This document shows positions 31,661 through 39,590 of a DNA stretch of 64,000 nt, one piece after another. Numbering within the stretch: position 1 is the first letter of the stretch; each line of letters opens with the position of its first letter. The DNA comes from Halalkalicoccus tibetensis (GTDB taxonomy: Archaea > Halobacteriota > Halobacteria > Halobacteriales > Halalkalicoccaceae): contig NZ_JBBMXV010000002.1 of the NCBI RefSeq assembly GCF_037996645.1, forward strand, positions 492,637 through 556,636, in the 5' to 3' direction. Below the pieces are notes generated by a model. The model was not told the origin of the DNA. It saw only the letters and a program-made list of their open reading frames with translations, and searched no databases. The position numbers were made by a program, and so were the translations under genes.

Positions 31661-32428
31661 TCAGTCGGCGGGCAGCGCGCGCTCGACGCGGGTGCCGTTG
31701 TGGCGACAGTCCTCGAGGGCGTGTTTCGCGGCCATGCCGGCGTCGTGGGCCGTGCGGCCGCGCCCGACGCCGACCTGGAGCTCGACGCCGACCTCGTTCG
31801 AGACGTGGGCGATGGCGTCCTCGTAGTCGGCCGCCGAGAGGTCGGGACAGGTCGCGATGATGTTGTCGCCGCCGACGAAGAAGGAGAGCGAGTCGTGTTC
31901 GGCGTGCATGTGGCGCATCAGCGCGGCGTAGCCCTGCTCGATGGCGATGAAGGTCTCGAAGGCGTCGACCCGGTCGGTGTAGGTCCCCGTGGCGTCGATC
32001 ACGTCGAAATGGGCGATCCGGACGTCCCCGTCGGTGCGGTCGTCCTCCGGGAGGAGGTCGCCGCCGAGGATCTCGCGGCGGTCGCGGTCCTGGGCGCTGC
32101 CGGCGGTCTGGAGGACCCGGGTCGCGTCGGCCAGCGCGACCCGTGGGGAGGGGTCGGTGCCGATACCCATGCTGACCGTGACGGGATAGCGGTTGGCGAC
32201 CGACTCCTGGATCAGCTCGTGGTCCGCACGCGAGAGCCCGTTGGTGACGGCGATCATGTTGTCGAAGCGCGTGAAGAAGACGTACCCCCCTTCCCGGCCC
32301 ACCTGCTGGGAGAGGTCGGCGTAGAGGCGCGACTGCAGCGTCTGGAGATCGACCTCCCGGCGCGGCTCCGGGGTGACGGTCCACGGACCGTAGTTGTCGA
32401 TCTGGACCAGCGTGATCTGTGTCGTCAC
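31661..32428 (-). CDS. gch3: GTP cyclohydrolase III (GTG start, leaderless)
   Basis: The 255-residue product starts with GTG at 32428, reading TTQITLVQIDNYGPWTVTP, an exact family-type N-terminus. It has two GGDEF-like halves: GYVFFTRFDNMIAVTNGLSR, then FFVGGDNIIATCPDLS. SMGIGTDPSPRVALADA and VGVGRGRTAHDAG lie in the matching places of each half. It makes the formylamino-pyrimidine nucleotide from GTP, the archaeal first step to riboflavin and F420. A reverse AATAA at 32455-32459 lies 29 bases before the GTG. There is no ATG nearby that keeps the family start. Confidence 0.94.
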   Translation of the reverse strand: MTTQITLVQIDNYGPWTVTPEPRREVDLQTLQSRLYADLSQQVGREGGYVFFTRFDNMIAVTNGLSRADHELIQESVANRYPVTVSMGIGTDPSPRVALADATRVLQTAGSAQDRDRREILGGDLLPEDDRTDGDVRIAHFDVIDATGTYTDRVDAFETFIAIEQGYAALMRHMHAEHDSLSFFVGGDNIIATCPDLSAADYEDAIAHVSNEVGVELQVGVGRGRTAHDAGMAAKHALEDCRHNGTRVERALPAD

Positions 32429-32495
32429 GATGGGCGAACAGTGGGGCCATGCCCTTATTGCGTTTTGGAAATGGGACCACGGAAACGGACGGTCG

Positions 32496-33086
32496 CTACC
32501 GTAGACGGCCCCACAGGCGCTGCACGAGCGGCCCGAGGACGGGGTTCGCGCCGACACAGAGGTACGCCGCCGCCGGCTCGTAGCCCGCGCCGCGACGGAG
32601 CGAGAGCGCGAGCGCGACCGCCCGGTGGTTGCCGTCGGCGACGTGCCACGGCACCGCCCCCCGGCGCGTCGAGAGCACCAGCGGGTCGTCGTCGGACGGC
32701 TCCGCCGAGAGGCGTTCGATCCGGGGGACGTCCACGCCGGTCGCGTGGGCCAGCCGGTCGGGATCACCCCGGTCGATCCGGCGGGCGCATCCTCGCACGG
32801 TGCCGTCGGGCGAGAGCGCGCCCCAGCCGAGTTCGGAGGGCCCCTCGACGACGTGCAGGCGGTCGAAGCGCGCCCGCGAGAGGGGCAGTCGGTAACAGGT
32901 GTGGGGCGCGTCGCGCCAGAGGAAGGCCGCCGCGCCGGGGTTCTCGCTCAACAGCGCGTCGAACGCCCCGCTCGCCGTCGGGGGCGGCTCGCTCCCCTCC
33001 CGCTCGCGCGCGAGCCACGCGCGGACGACCTCCTCGCGGGGGACGCGCCGGGCCGCGCGGCGCTCCCGCCTCGTGAGCCGAGACAC
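32496..33086 (-). CDS. ParB/sulfiredoxin-like domain protein
   Basis: The 196-residue basic protein has a C-terminal segment HVADGNHRAVALALSLRRG matching the D-G-x-H-R motif of the ParB/sulfiredoxin superfamily, preceded by AVPW. The middle has FLWRDAPHTCYRLPLSRARF and SELGWGALSPDGTVRGCARR. It is basic where most neighbours are acidic, so nucleic acid binding is possible. The exact family is not recognised. Reverse ATAAG near 33111 lies about 27 bases before the ATG. Confidence 0.72.
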   Translation of the reverse strand: MSRLTRRERRAARRVPREEVVRAWLAREREGSEPPPTASGAFDALLSENPGAAAFLWRDAPHTCYRLPLSRARFDRLHVVEGPSELGWGALSPDGTVRGCARRIDRGDPDRLAHATGVDVPRIERLSAEPSDDDPLVLSTRRGAVPWHVADGNHRAVALALSLRRGAGYEPAAAYLCVGANPVLGPLVQRLWGRLR

Positions 33087-33160
33087 GTGTTCACGAGCGC
33101 CAGCAGCGACTTATCCCTGTCGTCGCGGCACTTACCCCGAGCGACGACGAACGGGAGGCC

Positions 33161-33805
33161 ATGCTCGTCCTCGGCGACGCCCACGCGGACGACCCCGACA
33201 ACCGCGAGGCGCTGCTCTCGGCGTATCGCGCGGCAGACGAGGAGCGCGCCCTCCAGGTCGGCGACCTGCTACACTACGATCTCCCCCTACCGACGTGGTT
33301 CGTCGCCGGCAACAACGAGGCGTTCGACGTCGTCGAGTCGCTCCGCCGGGGCGACGCGGCGCTCTTCGACCCTGACTCCCGGCCGCGCCTGCTCGCGAGC
33401 AGTGCCGTCGAGCTCGAGGGACTGCGGATCGCCGGCCTCTCGGGCAACCACGCCCCGACGCAGTACGACCGCTCTCGGGGGAAGCTCTCGGGCGAGCGAC
33501 GCCGCCACTTCGTCCGTGATGACGTCGAGCGGGCGATGGCGCTCCCCGAGGTGGACGTGTTGTTGGCCCACGAGGCGCCCCACGGGCTGTTGGAGACCGC
33601 GGGCCACGACGTGGGCTGCGAGCCGGTCGACCGGCTGATCGAGGAGCTCTCGCCGGATCTCTGTCTGGTCGGCCACCACCATCGCCACGCCGAGGCGAGG
33701 GTCGGCGACGCCCGCGTCGTGAGCCTCGCCCCCGTCTGGGAGGGCTACTACACGCTCGATCCGGGAACGCTCGCGCTCGAACGTCACGAGGCGCCGTCGG
33801 AGTAA
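33161..33805 (+). CDS. Calcineurin-like metallophosphoesterase
   Basis: The 214-residue protein has LVLGDAHADDPDN (D-x-H), LQVGDLLHYDL (GD), VAGNNEAFD (GNNE in place of GNHE), GLSGNHAPTQ, and LAHEAPHGLL. VGHHHRHAE at the C-terminus gives the GHxH motif. This is a complete dimetal site. The substrate (phosphodiester or nucleotide) is unknown. A CTTACC patch near 33133 lies 27 bases before the ATG, and the gene is divergent from the ParB-like gene. Confidence 0.92.
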   Translation: MLVLGDAHADDPDNREALLSAYRAADEERALQVGDLLHYDLPLPTWFVAGNNEAFDVVESLRRGDAALFDPDSRPRLLASSAVELEGLRIAGLSGNHAPTQYDRSRGKLSGERRRHFVRDDVERAMALPEVDVLLAHEAPHGLLETAGHDVGCEPVDRLIEELSPDLCLVGHHHRHAEARVGDARVVSLAPVWEGYYTLDPGTLALERHEAPSE

Positions 33806-33872
33806 CAGTCCGCGGCACTCTACGGCCGGAACGCGGCGAAGAACTCGACGTCGCAGCGATCCCGAGTAGAAT

Positions 33873-34274
33873 TCAGTGAAACTTCAGCTCGACGCGCCGA
33901 CCGTCGGGATCGCGGACGTAGGCGGCCCAGTCCCGGCCGTAGGCGCCCAAACGCTCGCGCGGTTCGCCCTCCTCCACCTCGACGCCGGCCTCCCGGAGCT
34001 CGTCGAGATACTCCTCGATCGCCGCCCGGGTGTCGGTGTCGTCCGAGCGAAGCAGCAGGCAGACGTGTTTGCCGCCGACGTCGAACGGTTCGTCGACGGG
34101 GACGAGGTGGAGGTGTCTGCCGCCGGCGGCGACCGCGACGAACGGCAGCTCGCCGTCCTCGAACTTCCCCCGATCCCTGATCGGCAGCCCGAGCAGGTCG
34201 TGGTAGAACCCCAGGGCCTCCTCGAGGTCGCCGACGCGGATCGCGACGTGGTCGAGGTCCGAGACCTCGATCAT
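33873..34274 (-). CDS. VOC-family (glyoxalase-fold) protein
   Basis: The 133-residue protein begins SDLDHVAIRVGDLEEALGFY, with metal-ligand His, then LGLPIRDRGKFEDG and RHLHLVPVDEPFDVGGKHVC. YVRDPDGRRVELKFH at the end supplies the metal Glu. This is a typical single-domain glyoxalase/dioxygenase fold; methylmalonyl-CoA epimerase-like or glyoxalase-like activity is possible. The ATG at 34274 overlaps the TGA of a 24-codon upstream reading frame as ATGA, and GGGGTG lies about 5 bases before it. Confidence 0.88.
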   Translation of the reverse strand: MIEVSDLDHVAIRVGDLEEALGFYHDLLGLPIRDRGKFEDGELPFVAVAAGGRHLHLVPVDEPFDVGGKHVCLLLRSDDTDTRAAIEEYLDELREAGVEVEEGEPRERLGAYGRDWAAYVRDPDGRRVELKFH

Positions 34275-34345
34275 CGCCCACCCCCGCAGTTCCCGATCGG
34301 CTCGCCCGACGATCCGTCCGCCCGGCCGGTCGAATGGCGGTCCAT
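34271..34345 (-). CDS. Putative leaderless micro-ORF (24 residues) coupled to the VOC gene
   Basis: The ATG at 34345 reads MDRHSTGRADGSSGEP and continues to NCGGGR, then TGA at 34271-34273. The TGA overlaps the VOC gene's ATG as ATGA. The reverse-strand AT patch CTTTGG around 34372 lies 27 bases before this ATG, not before the VOC ATG, so the transcript would begin on the micro-ORF. The peptide has no domain. Translation is inferred from spacing and overlap only. Confidence 0.4.
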   Translation of the reverse strand: MDRHSTGRADGSSGEPIGNCGGGR

Positions 34346-34446
34346 GCCCGGACGATGCGGGCCGAAGGCCAAAGCTTGTGGGGACCCGCCGTTCGGCCGC
34401 CCACTGAACCCCTGGCTTGATACCGATCGCGAACGATCTCCGCGCC

Positions 34447-35793
34447 ATGGCCACCGAGGACCCGGACGCCGAATCGCCCGACACCTTCGCGGCCTACCGG
34501 CAGTTCTTCTCGCTCGAACGCGACGTGCTGGTGCTCTCGCTCGCGATGTTCGCGTTCAGCCTCGGCTTCCAGATGACCTCGCGGTACGTCCCCGAGTACA
34601 TGGCCGCACTGGGCGCCAGCGCGTTCGTCATCGGCCTGTTCGGTACCGTCGGCAACGTCATCAGCGCCGTCTACCCCTATCCCGGTGGCGCGCTCTCCGA
34701 TCGGATGGGCTCGCGGATCTCGCTCACCGTCTTCGGCCTGCTCTCCAGTCTCGGCTTCCTGTTCTGGCTTCTCGCGCCGAACCTCGGGACGATCGTCGTC
34801 GGTGGAGTCGTCCTCGAGCCCTGGATCTGGATCTTCGTCGGGCTCTTCCTCGCACAGGCCTGGAAGTCCTTCGGGCTGGGCGCGACGTTCGCCATCGTCA
34901 AGCAGTCGGTCCCGCCCTCACAGCTCGCCCGCGGCTTTGCGAGCACCGAGGTCTTCCGGCGCTCGGCCTTCCTCGTCGGCCCGCTCATCGCCGCCGGCGT
35001 CCTGTACTTCTTCACGGACTTCGCCGTCGGCTTCCAGTACGTGCTCGCGATCGCGGTCGTCTTCGGCGTGATCGCGACGGCCGCCCAGCACTTCCTTTAT
35101 GAATCGGAGGAGGACTCCTTCGGCAAGGAGTTCGAGGGGCTGGTCGCGATCCGCAACGACCTGCGGGACCTCCCTCCTGAACTCCGCCCCCTCCTGATCG
35201 GCGACAGCCTCGTGCGCTTCGCCAACGGCATGGTCTACGTCTTCTTCGTCATCGTCGTCACCCAGTTCCTCGAGGTCGGCCTCGAACTCGGCCCACTCTC
35301 GCTCTCGCCCGCCGTCTTCTTCGGCGTCCTGCTGGCCATCGAGATGGTGGTCGCGCTGGTCTCGATGCCCCCCGCCGCGAAGCTCGCCGAGTCAGTCGGT
35401 CTAAAACCCGTCGTCGCGCTCGGCTTCGCGGTGTATGCGGTCTTTCCGGTACTACTCATCTCCGCGCCCGACAGCGCCCTGATCGTCGCGCTGCTCTTCG
35501 CGTTCTCGGGGCTTCGCTTCGCCGGCCTCCCGGCCCACAAGGCGCTGATCGTCGGGCCCGCCGAGCGCGACACTGGAGGGCGAGTCTCGGGAGCGTACTA
35601 CCTCGTGCGAAACGCGGTCGTGGTCCCCAGCGCTGCCCTCGGCGGGGCGATCTACGGCGGCCTCTCGATCCCCGGCACCGACCTCGCCTACGCCGGCAGC
35701 CCGACCGTCGCGTTCGCGCTCGCGAGCCTGATCGGGGTCGTCGGAACGGCGTACTTCCTCGCGTTCGGGAAGGAGTTCGAGGCGTACGCCTAA
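34447..35793 (+). CDS. Major facilitator superfamily transporter
   Basis: The 448-residue transporter has about 12 spans. The GALSDRMGSRISLTVFGLLS loop (G-x-x-x-D-R-x-G-R-type) lies after span 2. A second half-signature is AAKLAESVGLKPVVALGFAV. The first 25 residues are acidic. I chose ATG 34447 because TTGATA at 34417-34422 lies 27 bases upstream; a TTG in that patch is not the start. The substrate is not predictable; drug, sugar or metabolite export are all open. The stop overlaps the convergent MATE gene by 4 bases. Confidence 0.9.
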   Translation: MATEDPDAESPDTFAAYRQFFSLERDVLVLSLAMFAFSLGFQMTSRYVPEYMAALGASAFVIGLFGTVGNVISAVYPYPGGALSDRMGSRISLTVFGLLSSLGFLFWLLAPNLGTIVVGGVVLEPWIWIFVGLFLAQAWKSFGLGATFAIVKQSVPPSQLARGFASTEVFRRSAFLVGPLIAAGVLYFFTDFAVGFQYVLAIAVVFGVIATAAQHFLYESEEDSFGKEFEGLVAIRNDLRDLPPELRPLLIGDSLVRFANGMVYVFFVIVVTQFLEVGLELGPLSLSPAVFFGVLLAIEMVVALVSMPPAAKLAESVGLKPVVALGFAVYAVFPVLLISAPDSALIVALLFAFSGLRFAGLPAHKALIVGPAERDTGGRVSGAYYLVRNAVVVPSAALGGAIYGGLSIPGTDLAYAGSPTVAFALASLIGVVGTAYFLAFGKEFEAYA

Positions 35794-37265
35794 TCACCCG
35801 GCGCGACGTCCGGTCCGCGCTCGACGACCCCCTCGGTCCAGGTCCCCCGGAGGAACCAGCCGCAGGTGGTGAGCGCGCTCAGGACGTAGGAGGCCGCGAC
35901 GGCGTACCACACCCCGGTGACGCCCATGCCGACCCACGCGAGCAGGACGTACGCGATCGGGATCCGGTAGAGCCAGAGCTCCTGGATCGAGAACGCCATC
36001 GCGAGCTTGGTGCTACCGCTGCCCCGAAAGCCACCCAGCGCGATCTGGAAGGCGCCCAGGAAGAGGTAGGCCGGGCCCGCGATGGCGATGTAGGCCGCGC
36101 CGATCTCGACGACGCTCCGTTCGGCGCCTCCGCCGTCGACCGCGATGAAGAAGCCGACGATCGACTCGGCGAAGGGGTAGGCGAGCGCGATCACGACCGC
36201 GAACACCGAGACGACCATCGCGCCGCTCATGAGCACCGCCCGTTTGGCGCGATCGATCTGGTCGGCCCCGAGGTTCTGGCCGACGACGGTCTCCGTGCCG
36301 CGGGCGAGTCCGAGCGCGGGCAGGAACATCAGCGACGAGAGGCGGTTGACGATGCCGTAGGCGGCGACCGCGTCGTCGCCCGCGAGCGCGATGATCGCGG
36401 TCAGCGCGCCGATCCCGACCGCCCGGAGGCTCTGTTCGAGCGCGGTCGGCCCGCCGATGTCGACTATCTTATAGACCGTCCCGCGGTCGAGCCACAGGTC
36501 CGACAGCGAGGGCTCGAGCCCGACTCGCCCCGAGAAGAGCAGGTAGAGCCCGACCCCGGCGGCCGTCGCCCGCGAGAACACGGTCGCGACCGCCGCGCCG
36601 ATCACGCCGAACCCCTCGAAGCCGGTGGCGGCGTGGAGGGTACCCTCGAGCCCCGAGAGTCCGACCCAGGCGAAGACCGGGTTGTCCGCGAACCCGAGGA
36701 TCAGGAACGGGTCGAGGACGACGTTGATCGCGACGCTGATCGCCATCAGGTACAGCGGCGTCCGCGTGTCGCCCCAGCCCCGCGAGAGGGCATCGAAGAT
36801 GAAGAACCAGAACATGAAGACGACGCCCAGGAAGACGATCCGCGTGTACTGGACCGCGTAGGTGTGGGGATCGGTCCCCGGCGTCGCGCCGACCAGCGCC
36901 AGCAGCCACGGCGTCGTCAGGTAGCCGACGACCCCGAAGACGGCGGCGACCAGGGTGACGAAGGAGAGCGTCTGGCCGGCGACGTGGTGGCTCTCGAGCA
37001 GGTTGCCCGCGCCCTTGTTCTGGGAGACGAGGATCGTCCCCGCGACCGTGAGCCCGCCGCCGACGCTGACCATCAGGAAGACGATCACCCAGGCATAGGA
37101 GAGCGCCGCGACCGCGTCGGCACCCAGTCGGCCGACCCAGTAGGTGTCGGCGAGGTTGTAGCCGACGTTGAGCACCTGCGATCCGACGATCGGCGCCGAG
37201 AGCACGACCAGGGGCTTGAACAGCGCCCCGTCGGTGACGTTGACGGAGCGGTCTCGCTTGCTCAT
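35790..37265 (-). CDS. MATE-family efflux transporter
   Basis: The 491-residue, 12-span protein has PLVVLSAPIVGSQVLNVGYN, LADTYWVGRLGADAVAALSY (the classic MATE start), and NKGAGNLLESHHVAGQTLS. In the second half are IVNRLSSLMFLPALGLARGT and VGQNLGADQIDRAKRA. It would expel cationic compounds using Na+ or H+. A TetR repressor gene overlaps its start by ATGA and carries an 18-base palindrome at its own start, so the pair is probably induced by the pump's substrate. Confidence 0.94.
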   Translation of the reverse strand: MSKRDRSVNVTDGALFKPLVVLSAPIVGSQVLNVGYNLADTYWVGRLGADAVAALSYAWVIVFLMVSVGGGLTVAGTILVSQNKGAGNLLESHHVAGQTLSFVTLVAAVFGVVGYLTTPWLLALVGATPGTDPHTYAVQYTRIVFLGVVFMFWFFIFDALSRGWGDTRTPLYLMAISVAINVVLDPFLILGFADNPVFAWVGLSGLEGTLHAATGFEGFGVIGAAVATVFSRATAAGVGLYLLFSGRVGLEPSLSDLWLDRGTVYKIVDIGGPTALEQSLRAVGIGALTAIIALAGDDAVAAYGIVNRLSSLMFLPALGLARGTETVVGQNLGADQIDRAKRAVLMSGAMVVSVFAVVIALAYPFAESIVGFFIAVDGGGAERSVVEIGAAYIAIAGPAYLFLGAFQIALGGFRGSGSTKLAMAFSIQELWLYRIPIAYVLLAWVGMGVTGVWYAVAASYVLSALTTCGWFLRGTWTEGVVERGPDVAPGD

Positions 37266-37861
37266 TCGGCCCGTTCGGGATCGACGAGGAGGTCGTCGAG
37301 GACGTGCTCGTAGAGCGCGTCGCGGACCTCGGCCGCGTAGCCGGCCTCCGCGAGCGTCGCCTGGCGGGTGCGTGCGCCGTCCATCGTCGCGAAAACGAGT
37401 CGGGCGATCGCCTCGGGCTCGGCGTCCGCGCGAAAGACCCCGCTCTCGATGCCGTCCTCGACGATCCCGACGATCGTCCCCCTGACCAGCTCGTCGCTTC
37501 GCCGGAGCTGCTCGCGGTAGGCCTCGTCGAACGGCGCCTGCGCGCGCAGCTCGAGCAACGCGAGGTGGAAGGCCGCCCGGTCGTCCTCTCCGGGTGCGAA
37601 GACGAACCAGTCGACGAACTCCCGTAGGCGCTCCTCGGCGGGCTTCTCGGCCATCCCGCGCTCCTCGGCCTCGAACTCCTCGATCAGGTACCCGACGAAC
37701 GCGACCAGCAGATCGTGTTTCGTGTCGTAGTGGTAGTGCAGCAGCGACGTGCTCTTGCCCGACTCGTCGGCGATGTCCTGCATCGTCAGATCGGCGTAGC
37801 CGTGCTCGCGAAGCGCGCGATGGGTCGCCTCCATGATCGCCTCACGGGAGTCGTCGGTCAT
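37262..37861 (-). CDS. TetR/AcrR-family repressor of the MATE operon
   Basis: The 199-residue regulator has the HTH ATHRALREHGYADLTMQDIA followed by DESGKSTSLLHYHYDTKHDL (helices 2-3 and the Y-H-Y-hinge typical of TetR). The ligand-binding all-helical region follows (FHLALLELRAQAPFDEAYRE). Its stop overlaps the MATE ATG, so both are on one transcript. A perfect 18-base palindrome directly before its ATG is the likely operator, giving autoregulation. Confidence 0.93.
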   Translation of the reverse strand: MTDDSREAIMEATHRALREHGYADLTMQDIADESGKSTSLLHYHYDTKHDLLVAFVGYLIEEFEAEERGMAEKPAEERLREFVDWFVFAPGEDDRAAFHLALLELRAQAPFDEAYREQLRRSDELVRGTIVGIVEDGIESGVFRADAEPEAIARLVFATMDGARTRQATLAEAGYAAEVRDALYEHVLDDLLVDPERAE

Positions 37862-37879
37862 TGACTGACTAGTCAGTCA
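37862..37879. promoter_or_regulatory. TetR operator palindrome
   Basis: TGACTGACTAGTCAGTCA is a perfect 18-base palindrome touching the TetR start codon. A TATA-like patch (reverse CTTTCA, about 37886-37891) lies just upstream of it. The palindrome thus covers the expected transcription start. TetR proteins bind such palindromes as dimers. The site would block the TetR-MATE transcript. Confidence 0.82.
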
Positions 37880-37952
37880 GCAACGCTGAAAGGGGTTTCG
37901 GCCGGCGGTCGGACTGGGGGTTTCATTCGGCCCGTCCGCCTACGGGAGGGGT

Positions 37953-38594
37953 ATGGACGGGCGCGCTCGGCTCCGAACGGTCCTCGGGATCGGGCTGTTC
38001 GTGGCGATCCTCCTCGCTGCGCTCGCGCTGGGCCCCGAGCGGGTCATCGAGGTCCTGCTGGGGCTCGAGAGTTCGTCCTGGCTGCTCCCGTTGCTGTTCG
38101 GACTGTATCTCCTGCGCCCCTTCATCGGCTGGCCCCACAGCCCGTTTCCGGCGGCCGCAGGCTTCTACTTCGGCTTCCTCGGCGGGAGCCTCGTCGCGTT
38201 CGTCGGGCTCGTGCTGACCTGCCTGCCGCCGTTCGCGGTCGGGCGGTATCTGGGCGAAGACGAGGGCGCGCTCGAGCGCCTGGGCGCGTTCGGCGAGCGC
38301 TTCACCGACGCGGCGGGCGAGGCCCGCTCGGTCGCGAGCGCACGCCTGCTGCCGATCCCCGCCGACCTGGTCTCCTACGGGGCCGGCGTCGCCGGCGTCT
38401 CGCCGCGGGCGTTCACCCTCGGCACCCTGATCGGGGACCTGCCGTGGCTGCTCGGGCTGGTCTACGTCGGGACACAGTTGGAGACGCTGACGACCGAGGG
38501 GATCGACGCGCTGCCCGTCGAGGCCGTTGCCCTCCTCGCGCTGATCGCCCTCCTGCTCGTCGGCAAGCCCCTCTACGTGCGGCTGCGGGGGTGA
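37953..38594 (+). CDS. TVP38/TMEM64 (VTT-domain) membrane protein
   Basis: The 213-residue protein has spans TVLGIGLFVAILLAALALG, LLPLLFGLYLLRPFIGW and others. Its core is RPFIGWPHSPFPAAAGFYFG, then VGRYLGEDEGALERLGAFGE. ASARLLPIPADLVSYGAGVA and GTLIGDLPWLLGLVYVGTQL follow. This is the VTT/SNARE-associated pattern also found in DedA relatives. Lipid scrambling or transport is suggested by relatives. Its 3' end overlaps the convergent gene by 22 bases. Confidence 0.87.
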   Translation: MDGRARLRTVLGIGLFVAILLAALALGPERVIEVLLGLESSSWLLPLLFGLYLLRPFIGWPHSPFPAAAGFYFGFLGGSLVAFVGLVLTCLPPFAVGRYLGEDEGALERLGAFGERFTDAAGEARSVASARLLPIPADLVSYGAGVAGVSPRAFTLGTLIGDLPWLLGLVYVGTQLETLTTEGIDALPVEAVALLALIALLLVGKPLYVRLRG

Positions 38595-39514
38595 GCCGCC
38601 CGCCGCCCGGGATCGGTCGGGAGCCGGCGGATCGCGTCGGCCGGCGGGTCGAAGCGGTCGGGATGGAGCGCGCTCGCGACGAGCTCCAGGGAGTCGACCA
38701 GCCGGTGGCTCGGCCGGTTCATGTACGCCGAGCCGTCGATCAGGCTCACCCGGCCCGCGCGGGCGGCCGCGAGATCGGACCAGCCCTCGCGCTCGCGGAG
38801 CTCGTCTATGTTCTCCGTCGTCTGCTCGATCCCGAACCCGCAGGGCGCGACCACGAGCGCCTCGGGGTCGTACTCCCCGACTCGCTCGAACTCGACGGGC
38901 GTCGAGGCCTCGCCGGGATCGACGATGCCGTACTCCCCGCCCGCGACCTCCACCAGCTCGGGCACCCAGTGGCCCCCGATCATCACCGGGTCCATCCAGT
39001 CGATGTCGAGGACGCGAGGGCGCTGTTCGGGGTCGGCGGGCGCGCGCTCGCGGACCCGCTCGACGCGCGCCCGGCAGTCCGCGACCAGCTCCGCGGCCCG
39101 CTCCTCCCGACCCAGTGCGCGCCCGATCCGCTCGATGTCGCTGAAGACGTCCTCCAGGCTATGGGGATCGGTCGTGAGCACCTCGCAGTCGAGGTCCAGC
39201 TCCGCGACGGCCTCCCGGACGAGGACGGTGTCGACCGCACAGACGTCGCAGATCCCCTGGGTGACGATCAGGTCCGGGTCGGCGCGCTCCAGGGCGTCCA
39301 TGCGGACCTCGTAGACCCCGCCCGCCCGTTCGGCGCTCAGCACCTGCTCGTCGATGGTCGCGCTGTCGGCGTCCTCGTCGACCGAGGAGCGGGTGATCTC
39401 GGGCAGCTCGCGCACCTCGGGCGGGTGGTCGCAGCTGTGGGAGGTCCCGACGGGCGAGACGCCGAGCGCCGAGACGATCTCCGTGGCCGAGGGCAACAGG
39501 GTGACGACGTTCAT
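38573..39514 (-). CDS. Cobalamin/iron-type ABC substrate-binding fold protein without signal peptide
   Basis: The 313-residue protein has VVTLLPSATEIVSALGVSPV at the very N-terminus, then DALERADPDLIVTQGICDVC. Later it has LDIDWMDPVMIGGHWVPELV and LVVAPCGFGIEQTTENIDEL. This is the BtuF/FepB (helical backbone) fold. There is no Tat or lipobox sequence, so it is cytoplasmic, unlike a true binding protein. The known cytoplasmic relatives include cobalamin-binding regulators. The role is uncertain. Reverse CTATGT near 39541 fits a leaderless start. Confidence 0.85.
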   Translation of the reverse strand: MNVVTLLPSATEIVSALGVSPVGTSHSCDHPPEVRELPEITRSSVDEDADSATIDEQVLSAERAGGVYEVRMDALERADPDLIVTQGICDVCAVDTVLVREAVAELDLDCEVLTTDPHSLEDVFSDIERIGRALGREERAAELVADCRARVERVRERAPADPEQRPRVLDIDWMDPVMIGGHWVPELVEVAGGEYGIVDPGEASTPVEFERVGEYDPEALVVAPCGFGIEQTTENIDELREREGWSDLAAARAGRVSLIDGSAYMNRPSHRLVDSLELVASALHPDRFDPPADAIRRLPTDPGRRAAHPRSRT

Positions 39515-39590
39515 GGACTCCGTACGACACGGTGCGACATAGCTTCCGGGACCGATGGGGACTTCGGGGCGGGCCGTCGAGCCTAGGCCG

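Noticed and set aside
31547..33076. About 500-codon plus-strand frame over GTP cyclohydrolase III
   Set aside because: It is antisense to two recognisable genes, has no domain and ends in an Arg/Gly/Pro-rich run typical of shadow frames.
34417..34446. TTG start for the MFS gene
   Set aside because: TTGATA is itself the TATA-like patch at 27 bases from the ATG at 34447.
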